A DNA stretch of 64,000 nucleotides from Hoeflea sp. IMCC20628 (lineage in GTDB: Bacteria > Pseudomonadota > Alphaproteobacteria > Rhizobiales > Rhizobiaceae): contig NZ_CP011479.1 in the NCBI RefSeq assembly GCF_001011155.1, positions 3,366,501 through 3,430,500 of the forward strand, given 5' to 3'. Shown in pieces: positions 16,544 to 25,034 of the stretch (positions within the stretch are counted from its first letter, which is position 1; the number at the start of each line of letters is the position of its first letter). Position numbers and translations under genes: made by a program. The notes under the pieces are model-generated. The model did no database searches, was not told the origin of the DNA, and saw only the letters and a list, made by a program, of their open reading frames with translations.

Positions 16544-17641
16544 TCAGTTTGCGAGTTCAGCCGCCCAGTCACGGACCGGCACAGCACCAGCGTCAGTCAA
16601 CTTCTTCATGTAAGCCTTCAGCATGTCGGAACCCGGCGCACCGGCCTTGTCCAGTTCTGCGGCCCATTCGACAGCGATGTTCGGCATTGCATTTGCCCAT
16701 GCCTCGCGATCGGCTGCGGGGAGTTCGACCACACTGCCGCCAGCAGCCTCGAAAGCTGCAACCGAAGAAGCCGCTTCATCCATGGCAACATTGGCCACCT
16801 GGTCGCGGTATTCGACAGCAACCTGCTGAAGGACACCCTTCACCTCATCCGGCAGCTTTGCCCAGACATCCTTGTTGATGGTCACGGTTTTCGAGTTCAC
16901 CGCACCAAGGTCAACCTTGAGCATGTAGGGCGCCACTTCGGCCATCTTGAAGGTGACCGCGGCTTCAGGCCACAGCATGGCGGCGTCCACGACACCGGTC
17001 TGAACCAGATTGTAGAAATCCGGCAAACCACCGCGTACTCCGGCTGCATCCTTGACACCTTCAAGATAGCGCAAGTTGTAACCCGCACCGGCGACCTTCT
17101 TGCCCTCAAGATCCGTCAGCGAACTGATCGGGGTCTTGGAAAAGATCTGATAGCTGTCGAGTACAACACCTGTTGCCAGGTAGACCTGATTTTCCGCATC
17201 AAATTCCTTGTTCATCTGCGGGAATTCCTTGGCGATCTCATCGACCGCCTTGGCAACCACTCTCGCGTCTGCAGACACCATCGGAGTTACCGCCGAAATG
17301 CCCTGGCTGGGCAGCGCGGAATTGTGGAAGATGGTCGTCACAATGCCTATATCTCCAAGACCGAGCTTGATACCTTCGAGCACGCCACGGGGCTTCACGA
17401 TGGTGCCGCCATAGGCCTCTTGCCAATCGATCTTGTAGTTTCCAGTCTTGGCGAGTTCCTCGTTGACCCGCGGAATGAAGAAGCCGGAAAATTCCTTCAC
17501 CCACATTGATCGGTCAGGATAGCCGTCTATCGCGATCATCTTGATCGTTTCTGTTGCCTGTGCCGGCGAAGCCAGCGGCGAGAGAGCCATGCCCAGGGAC
17601 ATAGCTGTCAAAAGACACATCCGGCGCGATATACTCGTCAT
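16544..17641 (-). CDS. TRAP transporter substrate-binding protein (DctP type)
   Basis: The ATG at 17641 is chosen because a GGAGGATGAG ribosome site precedes it, although the frame runs to 17800. The signal peptide (ISRRMCLLTAMSLGMAL, cleavage near AQA-TE) has a twin arginine, but its hydrophobic core is ordinary. The mature protein follows the DctP pattern: DLEGKKVAGAGYNLRYLEG is the domain-crossing strand with the carboxylate-binding arginine, and LVQTGVVDAAMLWPEA follows. The ligand is unknown; neighbours point to an aromatic carboxylate. It is the first gene of the TRAP-dioxygenase operon. Confidence 0.9.
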   Translation of the reverse strand: MTSISRRMCLLTAMSLGMALSPLASPAQATETIKMIAIDGYPDRSMWVKEFSGFFIPRVNEELAKTGNYKIDWQEAYGGTIVKPRGVLEGIKLGLGDIGIVTTIFHNSALPSQGISAVTPMVSADARVVAKAVDEIAKEFPQMNKEFDAENQVYLATGVVLDSYQIFSKTPISSLTDLEGKKVAGAGYNLRYLEGVKDAAGVRGGLPDFYNLVQTGVVDAAMLWPEAAVTFKMAEVAPYMLKVDLGAVNSKTVTINKDVWAKLPDEVKGVLQQVAVEYRDQVANVAMDEAASSVAAFEAAGGSVVELPAADREAWANAMPNIAVEWAAELDKAGAPGSDMLKAYMKKLTDAGAVPVRDWAAELAN

Positions 17642-17684
17642 ATTCTCATCCTCCCAGTTTATCGTCTCAATGCATTTTGCAGAT

Positions 17685-18146
17685 TCAGACGGATTTCTTC
17701 TTCCAGATTTCCTCGATTTGAGTGCCCGCTTGCCTGAACAGTTTCGAAACCGGACAATATTTGGCGACTTCCTCAGCCAGACGCTGCAGGTCGGCTTCAC
17801 TGGCTGAACCGTCTGCCTCCACGGTCAGTATGATCTTGGTAAAGGGAACGTCGACCTCCTCCATCAACGTCACCCCCCGCCTGTCAAAATCACACACTGC
17901 AGAAATATGGAAATGGCCGGCATCAATGCCCAGGCTGGCCGCGCATTTGCTTCCTATCGTGTTGGTGCAGCCAACGAGTGCAGCAATCACGGTATCGGTC
18001 GGCGTCGGCCCCATATTGGTGCCACCGCGCTCCAATGGCTCATCAATGACAAACGAAACATCACGTGTGCTCAGCTCCGACAGCGAATGCGACGGACATT
18101 TGGCCGCCATCCTGAGTTTCACCGTCATTTTCGGCCTGATTTCCAT
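17685..18146 (-). CDS. OsmC family protein
   Basis: About 153 residues with the OsmC fold. The first peroxidatic cysteine is in ALVGCTNTIGSKCA and the second in VAKYCPVSKLFRQ, and the GGTNMGPTPTDTV stretch is the classical dimer and active-site loop. OsmC/Ohr enzymes reduce organic hydroperoxides, though many OsmC relatives in catabolic operons have unknown roles. The ATG at 18146 follows AGGAAG; a TTG two codons upstream is possible. It lies between the TRAP binding-protein gene and the nitroreductase gene, all on the same strand with short gaps, so it may share their promoter. Confidence 0.88.
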   Translation of the reverse strand: MEIRPKMTVKLRMAAKCPSHSLSELSTRDVSFVIDEPLERGGTNMGPTPTDTVIAALVGCTNTIGSKCAASLGIDAGHFHISAVCDFDRRGVTLMEEVDVPFTKIILTVEADGSASEADLQRLAEEVAKYCPVSKLFRQAGTQIEEIWKKKSV

Positions 18147-18167
18147 GCTCAATACACTTCCTTGAAG

Positions 18168-18851
18168 TTACGCAAATGTGAAGATATCTTCAAATTCAAA
18201 GCGAGGCAGCCGCTGGAAAAGCGCCTTCTCATCAGCATAGCCGAGATTGCAGAGAAAATTTGATTTCAGCGTCGTGCCCTTGAAAAACTCTTCGTCGACG
18301 ATGGCGTTGGAAAACCCCGACATGGCGCCGATATCCAGTCCGATCGCGCGTGCGGCAATCATGAAATAGGCGCCCTGCAGTGTTGAATTGCGGAAGGCCG
18401 TGCTTTCACTATGTTCCAGCTTGCCCGCAAACAGTGGCCGACGGTCTTCGTGCGGAAACAGCTTGGGCAGTTCACGCCAGAACTCTGTGTCGTAGGCAAT
18501 GATGGCCGTCACCGGCGCACCAGCCATCTTGGCAACGTTGGCAGGCTTCAGAGATTTGGCAAGCTTCTCCTTGCCTTCCTTGGAACGGACATAAACAAAC
18601 CGGGCCGGGCATGAATTCATGCTGGTCGACCCCATTTTTACAATGTCATGAATGCGTCGGAGTTGCTCTTCAGAAACAGGCTTGTCCGTCCAGGCATAAT
18701 GAGAGCGGGCCCGTGTCAGGATGAGGTCAAGGGAGTCTTGGTCGAGCATCCGGATTCGCTCCCGCAATGCCTTTGCATCCGCTTGCGCGTTTGCCCGAAG
18801 CTCTTCAGGTGTGTTTCCGTCTGGTATGTGCATGTCCATTCCTATTTTCAT
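18168..18851 (-). CDS. Nitroreductase family protein, RutE/HadB-like
   Basis: The FMN-dependent nitroreductase fold is clear: ARSHYAWTDKPVSEEQLRRI opens it, SMNSCPARFVYV lines the flavin site, and TLQGAYFMIAARAIGLDIG carries the conserved helix. The wording is closest to RutE-type malonic semialdehyde reductases, which use NAD(P)H to reduce small aldehydes, but nitro or quinone substrates remain possible. The frame extends to 18932 from a GTG, with ATG codons at 18890, 18851, 18839 and 18833. The start chosen here is uncertain. The upstream region holds the AATATCGATTTT motif shared with two other control regions. Confidence 0.8.
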   Translation of the reverse strand: MKIGMDMHIPDGNTPEELRANAQADAKALRERIRMLDQDSLDLILTRARSHYAWTDKPVSEEQLRRIHDIVKMGSTSMNSCPARFVYVRSKEGKEKLAKSLKPANVAKMAGAPVTAIIAYDTEFWRELPKLFPHEDRRPLFAGKLEHSESTAFRNSTLQGAYFMIAARAIGLDIGAMSGFSNAIVDEEFFKGTTLKSNFLCNLGYADEKALFQRLPRFEFEDIFTFA

Positions 18852-18955
18852 TCCCAAAGCCATTTCGCCAGCTTCGACAGGATGCAGCATTCGCGTACGA
18901 AACCGCCACCCCTCTCTAACCTGAAAATACACATATTAATTTCTCAAGGTCAATT

Positions 18956-18967
18956 AATATCGATTTT
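18956..18967. promoter_or_regulatory. AATATCGATTTT motif in divergent promoter region
   Basis: It lies between the minus-strand nitroreductase operon and the plus-strand YciI-like gene. The surrounding bases (CAATTAATATCGATTTTTTAT) almost repeat those at 23820-23841 before the TAXI transporter operon, which makes a shared regulator likely. Confidence 0.55.
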
Positions 18968-19023
18968 TTATTTTCTGTACCAATTATCTATGCAAAAATG
19001 CAAACAGAACCGACAGAGGAGAC

Positions 19024-19416
19024 ATGACTGTGCCAACTTGGAATGAATATCAGACAATCGCGCAGGGACGTGGCGCACTGGCTTTTGAATTGTTCATCGT
19101 GGAATCGAAGGCCAATGCAACACCCGAAGAGATGCAGAAAATCCTGCCTCGACACCTTGCCTACCAAAAAGAGATGGAAGCTGCTGGAAAGCTGTTTTTG
19201 GCCGGACCGGTTTCGGATGATACCGGCACCGCCATGAGCGGTGGAGGCCTCATCATTTATCGTGCCGCAGACATAGGCGAGGCGCGCACTCTTGCCGACA
19301 ATGATCCAATGCACAAAGAAGGCGGCCGGACGTTCAGCGTTCGCGCATGGTTGGTGAATGAGGGAGCTTTGAATTTCCAGCTCAGGCTTTCGGAACAGCG
19401 AAGCATTCTTGGCTGA
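19024..19416 (+). CDS. YciI-like protein
   Basis: A 130-residue protein with a perfect ribosome site (GAGGAG) before its ATG. The YciI/ferredoxin-like alpha+beta fold is suggested by FELFIVESKANATPEEM at the start, the active-site-like histidine in LPRHLAYQKEME, and the AGPVSDDTGTAMSGGG and ADNDPMHKEGG segments. YciI proteins include putative dehydrogenases/isomerases (for example muconolactone isomerase-like 5-chloromuconolactone dehalogenase), which would suit an aromatic-degradation neighbourhood. It is a single gene followed by a strong terminator. Confidence 0.8.
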   Translation: MTVPTWNEYQTIAQGRGALAFELFIVESKANATPEEMQKILPRHLAYQKEMEAAGKLFLAGPVSDDTGTAMSGGGLIIYRAADIGEARTLADNDPMHKEGGRTFSVRAWLVNEGALNFQLRLSEQRSILG

Positions 19417-19430
19417 TGAGATGCTTTGAT

Positions 19431-19462
19431 AGCGGGGCCTGCAAAGAAGCAACCGCCCCGCT
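19431..19462. terminator. Terminator hairpin between convergent genes
   Basis: Arms AGCGGGGC (19431-19438) and GCCCCGCT (19455-19462) pair perfectly around a 16-base loop. It stands 15 bases after the YciI stop and before the end of the oppositely oriented TSUP gene. No T-run follows. Confidence 0.6.
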
Positions 19463-19510
19463 ACTCATAAGGCATGAACGGCGAAGACCGTATTCGGATG
19501 GCGCTACGGG

Positions 19511-20272
19511 TCATGACATTTCTACATAGATCAAGCGGATCGCAAGGATGGCGAGAAATGTCAGAATCAGCATGTCGAATACTCTCGGGCTGATGCGCCG
19601 GCCAATCCAATCTCCAACAGGGAGTGCGGCAAACAGTGGAATGGCGGCAAGAAGGCCAAGCGTCGCAACATCTCGCGTCAGGAGACCGTAATAAATTTGT
19701 GTCGGGATCTGCACAAATGCCATGGATATAAAGAAAATCGAAATCGTGAAGATAAAAGCCGGCCGAGCCAGTTTCATGGCATTGAGAAACGTGACAGCCA
19801 CCGGCGCCGAAACTCCAACGGCGCCTTGCAAGATGCCGCCAAGCATCGCGACCACTGCAACCGCTTTCCTGGCACTTGCCATGGAAAGCTGAACGCTCGG
19901 TTTGAGCGCACGAAGCAGAATATAGGCAATGATAATTCCAGCCATGCAAAGGCTCAAAAAGCTGGATGGCAATTCAGCCAGTGCAACGGTACCGATGCCC
20001 GCACCGATCGCTCCAAACACCGCCAGTTGCCAGCAGAAACGCATATCCGTCGGATGGGCGCGGAATTTGTAAATCTGCCATAGGTTGGAAATCAGATTTG
20101 GCAGAACCATGACTGCGACCGCGATCTTGACATCGTATACAGCGGCAATGACTGGTACGGCAATGACAGGAATCCCGGCACCGGTCGCGCCTTTCAACAT
20201 GCCACCGAGGATCATGGCGACCGCAATGGCTGCCAGACCCCCGATGTCGGTAAACAGGATTTCCGGTGGCAT
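19511..20272 (-). CDS. TSUP family transporter (TauE/SafE-like)
   Basis: A 253-residue membrane protein with eight hydrophobic segments and two related halves, beginning with the family's AMILGGMLKGATGAGIPVIAVP loop and echoing it in AMLGGILQGAVGVSAP. TSUP proteins export or import sulfite, sulfoacetate and other small anions. It starts 6 bases after the cupin stop and lies in the minus-strand run TAXI receptor, TRAP permease, cupin, TSUP. It may therefore move a product of the same pathway. Confidence 0.88.
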   Translation of the reverse strand: MPPEILFTDIGGLAAIAVAMILGGMLKGATGAGIPVIAVPVIAAVYDVKIAVAVMVLPNLISNLWQIYKFRAHPTDMRFCWQLAVFGAIGAGIGTVALAELPSSFLSLCMAGIIIAYILLRALKPSVQLSMASARKAVAVVAMLGGILQGAVGVSAPVAVTFLNAMKLARPAFIFTISIFFISMAFVQIPTQIYYGLLTRDVATLGLLAAIPLFAALPVGDWIGRRISPRVFDMLILTFLAILAIRLIYVEMS

Positions 20273-20278
20273 GGACGC

Positions 20279-20818
20279 TTATTTCACCGCATCGTTGAGA
20301 ACGAACATGATGATGCAGGGTTCGGTGCCACGGTTGGCCCAGGCATGGTTGGTGCCCTGCTGGACGATCACATCGCCCTGCTTCAGCAGCACGTCTTCTT
20401 CATCCATCAGCATCCAGACTTCGCCTTGCAGCACGATGGAATAATCCAGCGAATCCGTGCGGTGCATATAGGGGTGGCGGGCGTTTTCGACCACATTGGC
20501 ACCGGCCCCCATCGCAGCAAAAGCTTTCTTGCCATCAATGTTGGCGATGACATCGGGGTCTTCGGGATCAAATTGCACCACGCGGAAAACCGCGCCATTC
20601 TTTGGCGGGTGCAAAACCAATGGGCCTTCGACAGGATCGTCATGGCTTTCCATCGGCGCCGGAGACTGGCTGTGCTGCCAGAAATTTGTCAGCGTCACGC
20701 CGGGCCGGGTCGGGCGCTGCAAGATGCATGAGGCTGTATCGTCCCGGATGACCTTCGCGACGCCGTTGGCATCATGCCCGGTGACCACACGCCGGAATTT
20801 CCTCGCTTCATATGCCAT
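20279..20818 (-). CDS. Cupin-domain protein
   Basis: A 179-residue protein with a C-terminal cupin (about 105-179). The histidine and carboxylate motifs are HRTDSLDYSIVLQGE, where the second histidine of the usual HxH pair is not evident, and GDVIVQQGTNHAWANRG. The N-terminal 100 residues resemble the extra arm of bacterial cupins found next to aromatic catabolic genes. Metal binding is likely but incomplete by motif, so a dioxygenase or isomerase activity cannot be claimed. It follows the TRAP permease gene by 21 bases and overlaps no gene. Confidence 0.8.
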   Translation of the reverse strand: MAYEARKFRRVVTGHDANGVAKVIRDDTASCILQRPTRPGVTLTNFWQHSQSPAPMESHDDPVEGPLVLHPPKNGAVFRVVQFDPEDPDVIANIDGKKAFAAMGAGANVVENARHPYMHRTDSLDYSIVLQGEVWMLMDEEDVLLKQGDVIVQQGTNHAWANRGTEPCIIMFVLNDAVK

Positions 20819-20839
20819 TGTCGTTTCTCCTGAGTTGTA

Positions 20840-22723
20840 TCAAAACTTTATCGGTGCACGCTTAAGGGCCATCGATCCGGTGACCCAAACAACAGCGATA
20901 CCTGCGAGGCCCAACAGGTTGGACTCAATCCCCTGATCCATCAGCGCAATACCGGAGCAGAAGATGACCGCCCGTTGCCAGACGACGAGTGGCAATCTGA
21001 AATAACCCACCACGCCTGCGGCCACACAAAACACGCCGACCAGCCCGCTTATGACGGCCATACCGATTTCAATCGGTGTACCCTGCAACATCAAAGCCGG
21101 GCCATAAAAGAACATGTAAGGCAGGACAAAGCATGTGATGCCGTAACCAAATGCCGTCCAGCCGACCTTGTTGATGTCCGCCTTGGCGATGCCTGCAGCC
21201 ACATAGGAGGCGAGCGCAACTGGCGGCGTAATCGTTGAAACGCAGCCGAAGAAGAACACAAACATATGCGCGGTCAGGATAGGAACGCCCATCTTCGCCA
21301 GTGCCGGTGCGACAACGGTTGCAAGAATGAGATAGGCCGCCGTAGTGGGCAGGCCCATGCCCAGGATGAGAGCGGTGAACATCGTCAGGATCAGCGCGAG
21401 CAGCGTATAGCCCATCGACGCATCAATGATGAGGCTCGAAATTTTCGACCCCAAACCGGTAATGCCCAGCGTACCTGCGATGATGCCGGCGGCGGCGCAG
21501 GCAATCGCAATCGGGACGACGCTTATTGCGCCTTCGACAATGGCAGTCCCGATCTTGCGAAACGTGTCGAGCGTAATGCTGCGGTTCCAGATGACGTCGC
21601 AGGCAAGAAGCAGCAGGATCGAATAAAACGAGGCCATGAAAGGCGAATAGCCATAGACCATCATCACGATCAGCGTGACGAAGGGAATAAGGTATTGCCC
21701 GCCCTTGAGAAGGATCAACCAGATGGATTCATCGTCCTCCACCGGCTGTTCAAACGGGACGATGTTGTTCTTGTGTGCCTGAAGATGGACGACGAAAAAC
21801 ATCGAACTGAAGAACAGGAAGGCGGGAATGAGTGCTGCGCCCATAACTGTCGAATAGGGAACCCCGACAATTTCCGCCATGATGAATGCGGCAGCGCCCA
21901 TCACGGGGGGCATGATCTGGCCGCCGGTCGAAACCACTGCTTCAATCGCACCGGCCTGATGGGCCTGGTAGCCTTCCTTCTTCATCATCGGAATTGTCAG
22001 GGTCCCGGTGACGGCGACATTGCCGGCTGCCGAGCCTGAGATCATGCCGAGCAAAGTGGAGAAAATGACCGCCGTTTTCGCGCCCGCCGCGCGTGTTCCA
22101 CGGGTCAGACGGTTGGCAACACGGAAGAAGAAATCCCCCGCGCCAAACGAGCTCAGAAAAGCTCCATACATCGAAAACAGAATGATGTAGGTCGACGACA
22201 CACCGATCGGCACGCCGAAAATTCCATTGGATGTGGTGGTCATATATTCGGCAATACGGGTCAGGCTGTAGCCACGACTGGCAAGCGGCCCCGGGAGATA
22301 TTCAGAGAAAAACGGATAGGTGAAGAAGAACGTGCACAAGATTGCGAGCGCCAACCCTGCTCCACGCCGCGCCGCTTCCAGCACCAGCAATATGACGATG
22401 ATGCCAACAGTCGCGTCCATCGGCACTGTCGCGCCGCCGGACATGGCAATGTCTTTCCAGCGCGACAGGAGATAAACACCAGCCCCGATGGTGATTGCAA
22501 TCAGCACGAGCCGGAGCAGCTTCTCCCAGGCTGCATCCTTGAACTGCCTGGCAAGCGGCGTGACCATGAAAAGCAGCACCAGCATCATGACCAGGTGAAA
22601 AACGCGAATTTCACGCGTCGACAGAACCACGATACCCGACACATTGAGCAGGTGGAAAAGCCCGATCACAAATGCAAAGGCCACCGCACCGTATTTGAAG
22701 AACTTATCGACCGGATTTTTCAT
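20840..22723 (-). CDS. TRAP transporter fused permease (DctQ-DctM, TAXI type)
   Basis: This 627-residue protein has about 17 hydrophobic segments. The first four correspond to a fused small subunit, and the rest form the DctM-like domain with GSAAGNVAVTGTLTIPMMKK, ILGMGLPTTAAYLILATVV and TPPVALASYVAAGIA motifs. Fused permeases of this size work with TAXI receptors, and one is encoded immediately upstream. Known ligands of TAXI systems include glutamate-like and other organic acids; here it is unknown. Confidence 0.92.
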   Translation of the reverse strand: MKNPVDKFFKYGAVAFAFVIGLFHLLNVSGIVVLSTREIRVFHLVMMLVLLFMVTPLARQFKDAAWEKLLRLVLIAITIGAGVYLLSRWKDIAMSGGATVPMDATVGIIVILLVLEAARRGAGLALAILCTFFFTYPFFSEYLPGPLASRGYSLTRIAEYMTTTSNGIFGVPIGVSSTYIILFSMYGAFLSSFGAGDFFFRVANRLTRGTRAAGAKTAVIFSTLLGMISGSAAGNVAVTGTLTIPMMKKEGYQAHQAGAIEAVVSTGGQIMPPVMGAAAFIMAEIVGVPYSTVMGAALIPAFLFFSSMFFVVHLQAHKNNIVPFEQPVEDDESIWLILLKGGQYLIPFVTLIVMMVYGYSPFMASFYSILLLLACDVIWNRSITLDTFRKIGTAIVEGAISVVPIAIACAAAGIIAGTLGITGLGSKISSLIIDASMGYTLLALILTMFTALILGMGLPTTAAYLILATVVAPALAKMGVPILTAHMFVFFFGCVSTITPPVALASYVAAGIAKADINKVGWTAFGYGITCFVLPYMFFYGPALMLQGTPIEIGMAVISGLVGVFCVAAGVVGYFRLPLVVWQRAVIFCSGIALMDQGIESNLLGLAGIAVVWVTGSMALKRAPIKF

Positions 22724-22762
22724 TGGATTTCTGCGGATCCCTGCATGGCGTCAGCGGAGGAA

Positions 22763-22783
22763 GGCGGGCCCTTGCGGCCCGCC
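22763..22783 (-). terminator. Intercistronic hairpin in TAXI operon
   Basis: GGCGGGCC and GGCCCGCC arms around a 5-base loop separate the receptor gene from the permease gene. There is no T-run, so a role in message stability or partial termination is likely, as for the hairpin at 7113-7141. Confidence 0.6.
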
Positions 22784-22811
22784 CGTCACATTGTCTCACA
22801 GTGGGGACAGT

Positions 22812-23744
22812 CTACTCTTTGAAAAAGCGCTCGGCACCGGCGTGAAGCGGGATAGCCAGCTGCATCGACAAGGCTGGATCAATCTGCTTGGCCAAGGCAT
22901 TTTCCGTGCGAAATTCATCCATGTTGCCGTAGACCGCCTTGGCGATCCTGTAAGCGGTGTCTTCATCCATGCTGGCGTTGACCACCAGCACGTTTGACAC
23001 GCCCACAACCAATCCGGCCTCATCGGTATCGTAGACATCTGGATCTACGGTGAACGAACCATAGGCAGGGGTCTTTTCTTTTAATGCGGCCAGTTGAGCT
23101 TCCGACAGATTGAGAAACCGCAATTTGGCCGAGGCTTTTGCCTGCATCACTGCACCGGCGGGGAAACCTGAAAGCGCGAATGAGGCGTCAACGATGCCAT
23201 CGGACAATTGGCTAAAACCGTCTTCATAGGACACAAAGCTTGGCGTGATGTCATCACTGGTCAGCCCTTCAAGTGCAAGGATTGCGTTAAGGAACGGGAT
23301 TGTGCCGCCGCCGGCAGGACCAACCGCCACACGCTTGCCCTTGAGATCGGCAATCGACTTGATGTCGGAATTATCCAGTACCATCATGTGCAGAATACTG
23401 GGATGCAACGTTCCGATGGCGCGCAGATCGAGACCGGCATCCTTGTAGGGACCGATATTCTTGTTGGCGAGGACGGCCAGATTATTGTTGGTAATACCAG
23501 CATCAACCTCGCCTGAACCCAGAAGGCGCGGGTTCTGGACCGAGCCTTCGGTGACGATCGGAACCATGGTGATGCCGTCGCCTGCATGTTTTGAAACCAG
23601 CGTAGAAATGGCCTGGCCAACAGGATAGAACGCACCACCCTGGCTTGCCGTTCCCAGGCGCAGTTCAGCGGCATTGGCCGTTATCGCTGAAAACGCGAGC
23701 GTCGCGCCAACGGCGATCGACACAATAAGGGATTTATACTTCAT
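22812..23744 (-). CDS. TAXI family TRAP transporter solute receptor
   Basis: A 310-residue exported protein. Signal peptide MKYKSLIVSIAVGATLAFSA is cleaved near ANA-AE. The mature chain opens with LRLGTASQGGAFYPVGQAIS, the hallmark of TAXI receptors, and contains the domain-linking strand GKRVAVGPAGGGT and the late YGSFTVDPDVYDTDEAG region. It feeds the fused permease. An A/T-rich region with the AATATCGATTTT motif lies about 85 bases upstream of the start. Confidence 0.92.
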   Translation of the reverse strand: MKYKSLIVSIAVGATLAFSAITANAAELRLGTASQGGAFYPVGQAISTLVSKHAGDGITMVPIVTEGSVQNPRLLGSGEVDAGITNNNLAVLANKNIGPYKDAGLDLRAIGTLHPSILHMMVLDNSDIKSIADLKGKRVAVGPAGGGTIPFLNAILALEGLTSDDITPSFVSYEDGFSQLSDGIVDASFALSGFPAGAVMQAKASAKLRFLNLSEAQLAALKEKTPAYGSFTVDPDVYDTDEAGLVVGVSNVLVVNASMDEDTAYRIAKAVYGNMDEFRTENALAKQIDPALSMQLAIPLHAGAERFFKE

Positions 23745-24097
23745 GAATGTCTCCTCCCGAGAATTCTGAGGCTGTCATCTGCCCCGCATCCCCGACTCTA
23801 GCACAATATTTTCTCCTGACAATTAAATATCGATTTTTTATGAAATTGCATCAAAATACCCAAATTAATACAAACCTGGCGAGGCGACCGGGGCACACGC
23901 AGTTTATCGTCCAGAACAACAAACCAGATCTGTTGTCAAAAATTGGATATTCCAGACCCGAATGCCGCTGTTGAACGGCACACCATCCCTGCCAACACGG
24001 CTTGACCATCAGGACTCAATGCCCGGGCGCCATCGCTGAATGCGTTCCGGATATATCCGGTCAGTCCCGCAGCCCAGCGGATGTCCGCCCTGGAAAA
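23745..24097. other. Intergenic control region
   Basis: This 353-base gap holds the promoter side of the TAXI operon: a GGAGGAGACATTC ribosome region, an A/T-rich block at 23805-23880, and the AATATCGATTTT motif at 23826-23837. The rest (23880-24097) is ordinary G+C and also lies downstream of the VOC dioxygenase gene. I see no gene, tRNA or clear terminator in it. Confidence 0.6.
23826..23837. promoter_or_regulatory. AATATCGATTTT motif upstream of TAXI operon
   Basis: Exact copy of the 12-mer at 18956-18967 and reverse complement of 11485-11496. The flanking AATTAA and TTTTAT bases are also shared with the 18956 copy. It is about 82-93 bases upstream of the receptor start codon. Confidence 0.55.
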
Positions 24098-24991
24098 CTA
24101 TTTGAACCCGATTGCAAGCTGTGCCGCTTTGCATGCCCCGGATTTTGGCGGGGCGACCCCCCAATGATCCGTTCGTCCAGCCGGCCAGACCCAGTCCTCG
24201 GGGCCACCGACGCGGTAGGTGTCGTCGACCTGCAGCACTTCGGCTGTGTGCTCGACCACAAACCCTGCAGGGTCGACGAAATAGGCAAATACATTGTCGC
24301 CCGGACCGTGTCTGCCCGGCCCCCAACCCATCGGATAATCCGCATCCACCATCCGACCCGAAGCCTTCATCACGTCCTCCCAGGTCGGGTGATTGAAAGC
24401 AATATGATTGAGCGTATCAACGGGAGCTTTCGCCAGAACGACGGTATGGTGATCGCTGTTGGTGCGGACAAAGCCCATCATCTTGCTACGGTCGGTGACC
24501 CTGAACCCGAAGCCAAGCTCATAAAAAGCGATATCGCGCTCCAGATCGGTTGTGTTGATATTGATATGCGACAGGCGGTCGGGGCGGCTTTGACCGGAGT
24601 TGAATGGGTCAAGCCGTGTATCACCCTGCACGACGCGCAGCTTCCGCCCAACTGTGTCGCGCAGGGAAAAGCCTGTTCCGCCGCCCGCCTCCAACATCGG
24701 AGCAATGTCTCCGTCCGCCACCCCGCCTGCAGCAATTGCACGCGCGCGCAAGGCCGCCAGGTCGGTGCCGTCAGCCGCCCGGAGCGTATAGGAAAGGATG
24801 GCCGGTACGCTGGCTTCATTCAGCCGAACAGCATAGGCATCCTCGCCTTCGCAGCGCAGATAGATATGGCCGTCCGCGCGCTCTGCTTCGACCAGGCCCC
24901 AGACATCCATGTAGAACGCTGCCGATCTGGCAAGATCCGGCACTTCCAGCTCGACGCTTCGCAAACCGCTTATCAGAAAATCACTGCCCAT
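24098..24991 (-). CDS. VOC family type I extradiol dioxygenase-like protein
   Basis: A 297-residue protein of two tandem vicinal-oxygen-chelate modules (about 1-125 and 135-285). The second, catalytic module shows the three iron ligands of class I extradiol dioxygenases: His in RLSHININTTDLER, His in VDTLNHIAFN, and Glu in GFVVEHTAEV. These enzymes cleave catechol-type rings next to the hydroxyls. The FAH-family gene that follows its upstream neighbour would act on the resulting semialdehyde or keto acid. Together with the GST and MFS genes it may form a second ring-cleavage unit, distinct from the intradiol enzyme at 13666-14538. Confidence 0.88.
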   Translation of the reverse strand: MGSDFLISGLRSVELEVPDLARSAAFYMDVWGLVEAERADGHIYLRCEGEDAYAVRLNEASVPAILSYTLRAADGTDLAALRARAIAAGGVADGDIAPMLEAGGGTGFSLRDTVGRKLRVVQGDTRLDPFNSGQSRPDRLSHININTTDLERDIAFYELGFGFRVTDRSKMMGFVRTNSDHHTVVLAKAPVDTLNHIAFNHPTWEDVMKASGRMVDADYPMGWGPGRHGPGDNVFAYFVDPAGFVVEHTAEVLQVDDTYRVGGPEDWVWPAGRTDHWGVAPPKSGACKAAQLAIGFK

Positions 24992-25034
24992 TGCCGCTCG
25001 CCTCCAACACTTCTTCTCAAGTTACACGGTTTCT

